From Plutella xylostella (Eukaryota > Arthropoda > Insecta > Lepidoptera > Plutellidae): 64,000 bases of DNA. The stretch covers positions 7,006,001 through 7,070,000 of the forward strand of contig NC_063987.1 in assembly GCF_932276165.1 (NCBI RefSeq), written 5' to 3'. Below, one piece after another: positions 10,901 through 22,900 of the stretch. Every line of letters begins with the position of its first letter. The stretch's first letter is position 1. The notes below the pieces were generated by a model, which worked only from the letters and a program-made list of their open reading frames with translations, made no database searches and was not told where the DNA came from. A program made the position numbers and the translations under genes.

Positions 10901-13900
10901 TACGGTGAGTAAATAAATAAACAGTTTTACCACAGGACTCCACGCTACCTAAAAACAAAGTGAAGCCTACTGCTTTGTTTGTACAGTCTGATAGGTATGC
11001 CGTTACGATACCTACGTACAATAGTACAAAATAGAATTGTCAGTAGAAAAAAGATGCCTTCACTTTTACGGGAAAGATTACTGTTTGCAGCCTTCATTGT
11101 TGACGAAAATTTTATATCTTTCATAAAATATGCTAGCTGGCATTGACTGAATATTATTGGTATATGAAGGGACTTTTATTACAAATTTTCATATTTTACG
11201 TATGATAAAATAATGTAGGTACTATTATGATAGTAGTACAGCATTTACCCTCAACTGCATTTGGGTGGATTACTGATAAACTTCCACCTTGTATTAAACT
11301 CAACATTTTATAAGCAACAACCTCAAAACTATAATAGATTCGCCGAGACCGTCAATCCCTTAATTATCCTTTGAATCCAAAATAGCTCATATCTTCTCAG
11401 CTCAGTTAACAAAATTCTCATACGATTATTTTGATAGCCTTTTGTCCCTCGGGGTGGTAGAAAATTTGAAGTGGCTTAGTTTAGGTAATGTTCGAGGTTT
11501 ATTGAAGGACAGACCGTAATATAAACTGAGTTACGCAAGAGTTCCTTCACTGTTGATTTTCTGACATTAATAATAATGAAATGTTGGCCAAGCTTGAAAT
11601 TGAAGACCTAACTGTCGCTGTGAGAATCATTCGCTAAACGAAAGTTCAATGTTTGGCTTCCACTTCGAGTAGGGACGAATAATAAAATCTTACTTAATAA
11701 ATATTTTACAGAAAGTTGTAAAGAACAAGAGGTACCTATATATATATGTTTATGTCACAAAATACGAGTACTATATTTAATTAATTTAAAAAAAATATTT
11801 TTATCATCGACCTGGAAACTCAAATAATAAGTTTTGGCCTTTGGTTGTTTTTAGAAGAAATGATACGTGTTTCACATACAGCACGACAAAAAGACGGCAA
11901 AACTTGTAACATGTAAAAACATTGAAAAAATATATTATTTAAATAAGTTTGTTGGTACCTACCTACCAAATTCAGAATATTAATTGATTTGTTATCAGCC
12001 TTTAAAATATATCTTTTCACATATCACATCCATATATTGAGTTAAGTACTCATTACATTTGCCTGCTTCTTACTCACCTGCAAATGGCTGGTCATGGTCA
12101 AGTGGTCAGTCTCTATCAGCACCCCTCCCCTGACCTCATCGAGGGGCACGGTGGTGTTCCCTCTGAACCAGTGCATCAGGGGAGCGGCCTCGCCGGGGTG
12201 CAAGTGGAGGATGGCGCATTTGAGGGACAGCGTCTCTCCCGTCTCGAGGAACGCTTCCTTGCTCATTTTTATTTCTGGTGCTGTCAAAAAATTTCATACT
12301 TTAAATACTCGTAGGTCTTTCCCTCTGTCTGCGGCCGCTAAACGGGTTTGTTATCAACATCATAAACTCATCTAATGCGCGTTCCATTAATCACAGCAAC
12401 GTATTTATTGTGAATCTCAGTATAGTGACGTTTTTCTATATCGATAACGGAGTTTTTACAAATGTGGTAATTTGATGAAAAAAAAAGAATTTCATAAACA
12501 ATGGGTCAAACAATGTTTGATTAGATTCTATTCTAACTCGTGCGTTTTAAAAGTGAAGCAGAAATGTAAGGATTACTTAAAATTATAATGATGATGACAA
12601 AGATTAGATCGATTATAGTGAAGTTAGTTTGGATGATAATGATGATGTTAACAGATCATATAAAGAAGACAGAACTCACGATGTACAGTCAATTGGACTC
12701 TCCGAAGCATGGGCGGATGCGTTGAGACGTGACAACAATATATGCCGGAGTCTTGGACATTTGAGTCAGAAAGCTCCAACCTCCAGTTGTCACCAGCTAG
12801 ATCTACTCTGTACCTGAAAGTGGAATAAGTTTTATATAAAGGGTATTGAAAGGTTTAATAAATCATGTTGTTTAGAATGACGAGTTGAATCATCACCCTC
12901 CACCAACTATACAACTTTTGAAAAAAACCTGGAGAACTTGAACTCTTAACAGATAAGTATGTTTTCACCAACAAAGTCGGACGTAAATGTGTGAAAGCAA
13001 CACTTTAAAAGGAAAGTAAAATCAAACTCTGCTACAAAAGTTGCAATTCTGTTCATGTAGGTAGTACTCGTAAAAACCAATAACCAACGCTTGGAATTTT
13101 TCATGTTGCAATTTTGAACGTTTATGGTCCATTATCCGACACTAGCTCAGTTTTATTTATTTTGTAAAGTTATAAAATAGATTTAGGTCCCTTTATTTAA
13201 AAAGGTTGATGGCAACATAACTGAGTATCTGTAGTTGGTATCCATTTACGAACTTAAATCCTGAAACTAGAACCATAATTATAATTGAAGGCCTAAACAA
13301 TTTACCAACATTGAATCCAACAAAAGGTATCAAAATTAATTGGTTACTTTCCAGGTGCTACCAGACTTATCTTATGTTGTTCAATAGTTTAATCCTATAA
13401 TAAAATTTAAATAGCCAAATAAATATTATTAAGCTCACCTTAAATCAGCTGTATGTCTATCAAGATCTAGAGTAAGTAATTCCAAATTTTCGTTCTCAGA
13501 CACTCTTAGCCACGATACCTGAAATTTATGAATATTTACTTCACTTGAAATGTTTTTTAAATCATTTCTGACTCAAAAAGGGAATTTTGAGAAACAGTAA
13601 TTACCCACTTGACTACAAAAAAAAAAACTTTACATCGTTATGTTTTAAAATGTTTTCGAAATTTAGTTTTAAGCCAACATAGCTTGTTGCTTAGGAGGGA
13701 GAAATATTGTATGTAATATCAAATGTAGATTAACGTCGTTGCAGGTTCCATCATCATCATCAGCCCGCAGTCCTCCACTGCTGGACATAAGCCTCTAGCC
13801 TCTTTTACGCAGTGCCACAATACTCTGTCTTAGGCCTTCCCCATCCAGCCACTGCCACCGGTCTAAGGTCGTCGATCCAGCGGAACAGAGGGCGTTTCAT

Positions 13901-16900
13901 GCTATATACGGTAAATAAGTAAGTCAAGACAAATAAGTACCTTACCATTTTATCTCTGAGAGATGTGACACGACAATCGAATAATACTTTGGCCCCCGTG
14001 TCGGCGTCTATGACGGTGTCGGAGTCCAGACCACCCTCGAACGATGGAGCCTTAAATCTGAAACAATAACATTATTGTAATTCATATATTTAGGGTCAAG
14101 TGTTACACCTGTGGACAGTTTCCAGAATTTGGAGTAAAAGTATTTGTAGCATAAAAATGAGAAAATATTTTTATTTGGATTATTATTCTTACTCTAACAT
14201 GATTATCAGCCTTTTAAAATTACAAGTTTAGTTACGATAACCTTAATAGTATAAAAGATAGGAACGTTTTTTAAAAAACCTTTGCTTTGTCCATAGGTAC
14301 AACAGACGTTTGTACTTGTGGACAGGATAGATGTACCTGTGTACATCTTTTATACCTTAGGACACACAAAATATTTTATATGCGATGAGCATCCCCTTCT
14401 AGTAAAGGTATCTTTTTGAAAATTTGCACACATGATATTATAGATATCTATAACAAAATGAGGGGGTGGCCTAACCTCTAGGTCAAGTTTGATTTTTTAC
14501 CATACAAATGTGGACCACCTTAATGTCCATAGGTACACACATGTCTCTGTCCACAGGTACAAATTACGACATAAAAAAACAAAAACATTTGTTGTATGTG
14601 AAATTAAACCGGTTAAAGACTCGCTCAAACCAGTAATTTCAGTAAGAAATAGACTGCGTTTGTAAATACATAACAATCATCTGCTAGGTGTGGGTATTTT
14701 TATCACAAAACCTTACAAAACAAAGGTAAAAAAAAAAACTTTTTTGCTTCAAAATCTTTCATGGTCGACACAAGGCACTTTCGTTGTGAAAATGAAAATG
14801 GTGTTAGTCAGTGTTGCCAATAATAAATAAAACTTTAAAGATGCGTTTGAAAAATACTTTAATAACGTTTAGTTTATTCCAAATCGATGGTGTCCACAGG
14901 TAAAGCCGTCCATAGGTACAACACTTGACCCATTATTACTAAAACACTTTTATTAACAAGAATTTGGTAAAAACAGATACATTTTTATTATTAGGTATTT
15001 ATTATTAATAATAAAAATAACAATAAAAATATATCTGTTTTTACCAATAACATTATTGTAATTAATATATTTATAATTATTACTAAAACACTTGTTTAAT
15101 TATAAATATAAAAACAGGCCTTATTTATGGCTTAAAAGAATTTGGTAAAAGCAGATACATTTTTGAAGGTGAAAGAATGACGAAGATGTAGTCTAGGTAC
15201 TTAAAAGCTAACGCAAAATTGTATTTAGATTAAGTCCCTAAAACGTCTTTATATCATATCACTATAATACAAAGTTAATTTAGCTCGAATACTATCATAA
15301 AAAATAACTACTTAAATAAAGTGAACAATTTCATAAACTTGTTCATTTGGAAAAGACCCTTTGTCATTTTGACTGGGATAAAAGGATTTATATTTTCACT
15401 ATGAAAATTGTTTTACTGTGCCATAAACCTTGCTGCTTACCTATCAAACCTAGGTATCATTTATGCCATAGAACTAAATAAGTTGGAATCACAAGATATG
15501 CATTTCATTTCAAACTATGCACAATACACGCTCAAGTTTCTTCTTTCCTAAATAGCTCAGTGGGAGAGAGATAAAACCAAACGTCTGAAATGTCAAGATA
15601 TTTTCCAACTTTCATTTACTGCTGACCGTATACACTTATATATATTATGTTATACTTATACAATTTATATGAAACGTTCATAAGTTGTCACACTGAGGCC
15701 ATCAAGTAACGAGAAAGTAACTCGAAGGGTGTGGTGTTGATAGCTGTGAAACAGTAGGAATTCAGGACCGAAGGAGGGGGAAATAAGGGAGTAAGTATAT
15801 TTAATTTTGTAATTTCGAATTTTCCTCCTGTCACTACAGCTTACATCAGTCAGGACTCAGGAATAGTCAGGAGCTATCATTTCAGATCAAAAGTATAGAC
15901 AATTTAGCTCCGACCTTTGGTATAGGTTTTTCAAAAATGTCACAATTTTTGTACAGTCTAAATTCTCCAGATAACTCAAAGGGGTTTAGTGATTTTGGGG
16001 AGGGGCTGAAACCCCCTTTTCCCCTCCCTGAATCCGCTACTGACTAGCAAAGCCTGTTTGAGCGACGTTATCGTTCCTTGCATCCTCTTTTATAGCTCGG
16101 GAGCTCTAAACGACGGCTCTAAGCCACTGTGATAGTTATTTCATTGTGAAATTAGTTTCTTTTTCTCTCCAATGTTTAAAAAGTCGTTCTAGAGTTTGTT
16201 TTTGTCTGTCTTGACTGATAATGAAATCGTTTGACCTCAGAGTGGTAGAATAACACCACCATAGATTTTTTATCAGAATTATAAAAATGTTCCGAAATTG
16301 GTCACGCTAATACCACCAAAGTCAAATTTATTTTTTTCTTTCATGACAGGGGTTAAAGAGTAAAGACACATTCTTCACGGGGTTAAAACTTCACCGATAA
16401 ACTGTAAAACATAAAATAAGTTGTTATGTTATTTCTAAACGGTAAAAACTCTCTTAGCAGAAACACAGAATACATTACATAATTATGTATGTGCAGAGCG
16501 TGGTAGTAAGTTCCTGTAAAACAACAGAGTAGAAACGTGATCCTAGTAGCAAACGTTACAGTACATACAGGGTTTAGTACATAGACCTACTACCTCTAGA
16601 CTGGCAATCGCCGTGTGCACTATTCTCTTTCTCACTCAAACCATAGATGTTGCCGACAAAAAAATTAAACCTAAATACGGGGAAATTTAACTTATCATAA
16701 TAACAAAAACAAAACTTGAGTATATCGTCGGTTGATAGGAAAAAGACACTAAAGACTAATTTTTCAATAGCCAGATAAAAGTTTTGCTGGGAAATAATTT
16801 TGATGCTGTTGCGTCTCAATGTTTCTCAATGTTTGTATTACCCAGATAACATTTATCTGAATATTGAAAAATCAGCCTTAGTGAGTTTTTCCTGTCAACC

Positions 16901-19900
16901 GACGATATAAGAAAAAAAAACTTTACTCATACTTATTTGATTTCAATATAATTATTTAATATACACAAACTGAGTGGATTGTATGATTCATTGTCTTCGT
17001 CCAATCGAAACAATCCTCTTCAAAATGTGCCGAACACAATTTTTGTATGTTTCTTTGGTTCCCAATTTGTGCGACCGGTAATGTCTATCCATTTTCTTGA
17101 TATTTTTTTTTCTGTCGGAAACCTATGAAGCAGAGATAAATGGATGAGCATGAGCATTATAATCGTGGGCCAAATATGTGATGGGGTTTTTTTAAAGGAA
17201 ACACGCATTTCGTATCAATACAATAAACTTTATATTATACAGAAGAAATCACACATAGAAGAAAAAAACGAAACGAAAGTTTCCTCACAATGAGAGGCAC
17301 CTCATTTGAAACAGGAGAATGACTCCTACAAAATACAATCTTCACCAAAACCGAATTCGTGCGCCCCATTTGTAAACCCAACCCGAGTCCGTTACAATTT
17401 CTAGTATTTTCTTTGCATACTATAATATTTGTGGGTAAAATAAATTTTCAATAACTTGCAACACCATGTGATTTGTTATGATATGGTACCTCGTAATTTT
17501 TACTTAAAACTGATACTAAAAGACCTTACAGTATTAAAATTAGTATCGTTTTATATTAAAATCGAGCCAATAGATAGTACTATGATGAATGTAAGCTTGT
17601 TAAACTTGATAGTATCTACTTACATGTGAAAATATATCTCATCCATCATTCCATCGTGTTTTCGTTCAATATGCTCTTTACAACCGAACAAAATCCACCC
17701 ACCCATGTCACACACTCGTTAAGTGATGATAATAGTCTAATAAACTTAATAAACACCCACAAATCACTAGCAAATCAAAAATAAATAGCATTTCGAAAAT
17801 TTTGTTGTAACTGTCAGGCTTTGTTTGGCACAGATTTTTCATTTGTTTCATTGTTTGGCACAGAGAACTGACGTAAACAGGCGCCACAGCAAAAAGGACA
17901 AAAAACATTTACAGCTTAACGTTTCTTTCTTACGCTTAATGTAGCTAAGCGTCTCTTTTTCGCAATGTCAGAACTGTACCGATTATACCCCTGTGGTTTA
18001 GTACGACTAGTGACCGAGATAAGATCGGTCAATGTACAAACACAATCACAAGAAACCATAGACGTTCATCGTATTCACGTCAAAATGAATCCTAAACGGA
18101 AAAGAGTAGCTTAATGACGCCGTCTGCAATATTCAACTACATTTAACAGCGCATCAGAAAATTACCAACTGAAAACTTAAATATTTTGATCAAATTCTTA
18201 AATTAAATGTTTAAAAATATATCATTTGGTGTCGAAATTTTGTAAGTGGAACTTTTTAATTAGTCGTAAGTGTATAATGGTTGTGAAATTGAAGGCTGGG
18301 ATCGCCCAAGAGTACAGTATTCATTTTTTTTTAATGTTTAGCTCACATTTTTTATTATTGTAGAAATATTACTAATAAAAATACAAAGGGTGGACTTAAT
18401 GCTAAAAACATTTTCTGCGAGCCAAACCGCAGGAAGTACATTACTAGAAAACATAGCTTAGGTTCACTTTGTAGTTCACGAGACACCCTGTTTCTATGCA
18501 TAAACTAGGTATGTTTCTTCTCATCAACAATAAAGCATACATATGGGTAAGTAAGACGAATACTAGGAAACAGACTTGTGAACTTGTGATATTTATAACT
18601 AGAAAACTTTCTACAAGGAATAACATAACGTTGTTATTAATACATATATACACGATGTTTGTTAAGGCAATACTCGTATTAAAATTTACTACCTTACAAC
18701 AAGAAACATAACTACAGTGAAACTATAAAGTCCTGAAATTAATGTTTGAGGAACTAAAATTTTCAGGAGCCTGGCACCATTAGAAAAGAAACATAAAAGT
18801 CATAACAATTGTTTATGTCAATAGGCGGTTGGCAATTTTTTTGAATTTTCTTATTAATTATAAGGATAATCTAGATAAAAGCAACAATTTACGCTTGGTT
18901 GCAATTAGGAAGATGAAGAAAAATCTTCGTAGCCAAGCTAGTGAAGTTATTTATCGAGTTTTTATACAATGTTTAGCGGAACATCAAGCTGGACACATTT
19001 TGTCGAATTTGGAGGATGTTTACGCTCGTACAGCGTGTATGACGGGTATGTAGCATTGTACAAATTGTAATAACTCATTTTTTATTAGAACCAACGCTTC
19101 ATTTATCGATAAACCTAGGTTTAGAGCCCAAGTCGAACATTGTTTACATACCACTGATTGTAGGTTTCATCTGGTTTCAGTTGAGTCAAACCTTAACATT
19201 TTGATACTTGAAGATATATTTTTTGTTTACTTACTAAATTCACATTGTGTTAATTTGGGGGGCATTGTGTAACTCAAAAAGATTTTTTTATTTTATTTTA
19301 TAGTTATATCGGACCAGCGTGCCAAAGAGGGCAAAATATGGAATATTTCTAACTCCTGGAAGAAACAGAACTGGCCGTCCAAAAAGAGAAATTGATGTCT
19401 TTACTATGTGTGCCCTTCGTCAACAGATACAGTTTTTTATACAGTTGTAATAACGTTATCTAAATAAATATTTATTGGTTTCACTATTATAGCCTTCATA
19501 TTAACACCTTCTAGCTTGTATAAGAGCTTTTTTTGTGGATGGTAAGTTGTTTTTAAAATGCATAAATAGATAGGAAGTTAACAGGCAAAATTTCAAGTAT
19601 CAAAGTCAGTTATGTTTCGCTATATAGGGTTGCTACATAAAAGATAGCAGTGCCCTCATTTAATTTCAGGACTTTATAGTTTCACTGTATTTCAAAACCA
19701 AAAAAAACCTACACGTCACAACGAAGCTTTTGATTTTCAGGGATCTTCTAAGCAATTATTTGCGAACTATGTTACAATAAATCTACAAAGGTATAAATAA
19801 TCATCTAATATTATAAATGCGAAAGTAACTGTGTCTGTCTGTCTGTCTGTTACTCTTTCACGCCAAAAGTACTGAACGGATATGAATGAAATTTGGTATA

Positions 19901-22900
19901 CATATGGTCTAGACCTTGAGAAAGAACATAAGCTACTTTTTATCCCGGAATTCCCACGGGAAAACTTTTAAGGCGAAGCGAAGCTCGCGGGAACAGCTAA
20001 TTATTTATATACCAAGCCTGGAGCTTCAAGAAAGGTAATCCATGAGATGATGTTAACTACTGCACTATTCTAAAACAATGTTCATTAGTACAGCAAATTG
20101 GATTACGTAGAATGCTGCTTAATTAGGCCAAATTTATTTAAGTGACAAAGCGGTGTCTTTGCAGTCCTCTTTTGTAGAAAGCCAAATAGGTACTACCTAT
20201 CTTTAAAATAATAATCACTATAAGTTAGTTAAATGAAGAGAGAGTTTAAATTGTATTGTTATTTGAAAAAGGTGTCTTTATTACCTATTTAAAATACCAA
20301 CTAATTCTTAATTTTCACCACGATGACAAACCCTAGTCCACTGTAGTGTTTGTCACCAACACTCGAAGAAGAACGATCATATTTCGATTTTTACAATTAT
20401 TTTCACAGTGTAAATTTTAGTAATAAATGTTTATGTTAACAAACTTCTCGCTACTGCAAATTACATTAAAAAGTAATTACAAAAGATCCGGTTTACAGAC
20501 GCCAAGTTTGAAATAAAATGAAAACAAATATCTGCAAAGCGGAACGATTCATAAACTGCTTTATAGTTTTAATGCTGAAGTATTGTGAAATGTACAGGAA
20601 TTTACGGCGTCTTTTAATATTCTGAATTCATTCTGAATGTTATGAAGGATTCTAAGAAATCAGTTATTGGCATGCAAAATTAATCTAGAATATAAATTAT
20701 TGCAAATATGCAAAACAGTTTGTGAACGCACAAGATTTGAGATCTTACGAGAAGTTCGTTCACGATAATTATTCCTACTAATGGTAGTATATATAATATT
20801 TTATTGTGCTATTAATTGATTAAAAGCGTTAATGTCCTCTTCTCCCAACCTAACAAGGGTTGGCTGGAAGAAATTGCTTTTTGGCAATAAGCCCGCCTTT
20901 GTACATTGTTAGTTTTCTTTTAATGTTCTTCACCTTTTATTAATTGTAACTTTATAATGTACAAATGGTAAGCGTCCACCTATCGGCATCGTATCGTACG
21001 TATTTCACCAAATGGATTGTCAAAATGTATGGAGAAACGGCAACGGACGCACTGGTGTGAATGAAATATACAAAGAATACTGAATGCGATGCTTCCGTTG
21101 CTCGATAAACGGGACGCTTACCTTATAGCGTCTTTAAGGATTTTTTTTTAATTTTATATAATATATCTGTTCCCGCGAGCTTCGCTTCGCCTTGAAAAGT
21201 TTTCCCGTGGGAATTCCGGGATAAAAAGTAGCCTATGTTCATTCTCAGGGTCTAGACCATATGTATATGAAATTTCATTCAAATCCGTTCAGTAGTTTTG
21301 GCTTGAAAGAGTAACAGACAGACAGACAGACACAGTTACTTTCGCATTTTTAATATTATATAGTTAGGATAACTTTCCTTTTTTTTTTATTGTTTATTGT
21401 TCATTTATTTATAACATTTCTTAATAATATGTATCAGGTATGTTTGTATTTTTTTTGCACTTTCCCCTTTTCGTATGTATAATTTCTCTCCTCCGAGGTA
21501 GTCTGGAAGAAATTACTCTCAGTATTAAGGCCACCATTTATACCGTCTAATGTTTTGCATATTCTATTATAATTTCTGTGTTTGTGTGCAATAAAGAATT
21601 ATCTATCTATCTACATATCTATCTATCTTTTTGTTTAGTAAAATCACTTACTTATCATGGAAATGTTTGTTGCTCGTTGCATACGAGTCGAAGATGTAGT
21701 TGAGCATCGGAGAGTCTGCCTTCAGGACCTTGTTCTTCCTCCGAGGCTTGCTGGTTGGCCTCACGCTTCTGTAGGAGCTGGTGATTGTCGGCATGATGGT
21801 CACGATCGAGTTGTAGGAGAGCTGGGCGTCCGATGACGTCTGGGATTCTGCGGAAAATATTACCCATGTAGAGGTACTATTTATAAAACTGTGTCACTTT
21901 TACTAAAACTTTCACTTAGATTATGACTTCTCCAAACATTTTTTTTTTCCTTATTTGCAATACTTATCAGCTTATCACTCTCTCCTCAATACCCAAGGTT
22001 AATAGAAGACCTAGCACAGGGCACAAGACGCGAACGCAAAGACATGGCAACAGTTTTGCGTCGCGCTCACTCACATCGCGATTCGAGAGCGAGTGGCGTC
22101 TTGTGTCCCGTACTAGGTCTTCTGTAGATTCCTAACTCTGATATCGTTTTGTCACAGTTTTTTTTCAGCACGTGTTATGGATACAGTAACCCTATTCGCT
22201 TTGCCATAGTCGGGTAAGAAGGCACCCAAAACACTACATATTTTCCTCACACCCCGTGTGAATGAAGCTATAAAAGACTAGATTTAGGGTTCAGTAAAGA
22301 AATATCCGTCCCAAAAGTGCGACTGGCCTAGATAGCGGAGGGAATGGACAGGGGTAGTGACCTAAAAAAAAAATGTAAAGTGTAATCAAGTTTAAAATTA
22401 ACTTTAAAAATATACTAAGAATTATTCGAATAAAAATTTAAATGTTTTCATAGTTCACATGTTTTATAATTATAAAATAAAAAAAAAAATCTTTATAAAC
22501 CGTAAAACATGTACCTACACACACAATAAAGGTGGACATAGAAACACCTCTACTTTCTCCACGGCCTTCCATAGAATCTTAAAAACTAACTGTGCTACCA
22601 CAAAAAACTTTAAAAACTGTTTAACAAGTGTTTAAAACGAAATTTGACAGATTTTGTAGGGGTTTGACAGCGGTAAACATCTGTTAGATACTGTCTAAGT
22701 TTTTGTGGTAAGGCCGCAACAGTCTAATCCGTCTTAATAGATGAAACAGATCTGAATAGTTGACATAAATAAAAAAGTCCACGATAATAGGTAGCTACAA
22801 AAAGTGTTTTCTGCTCACAAAATGAAAATGTCACTTGTAAAAAGAACAATATTCTCAAATAATAAGAGAAAAACCCGAGAACAAGATAATGGAAAAATAA

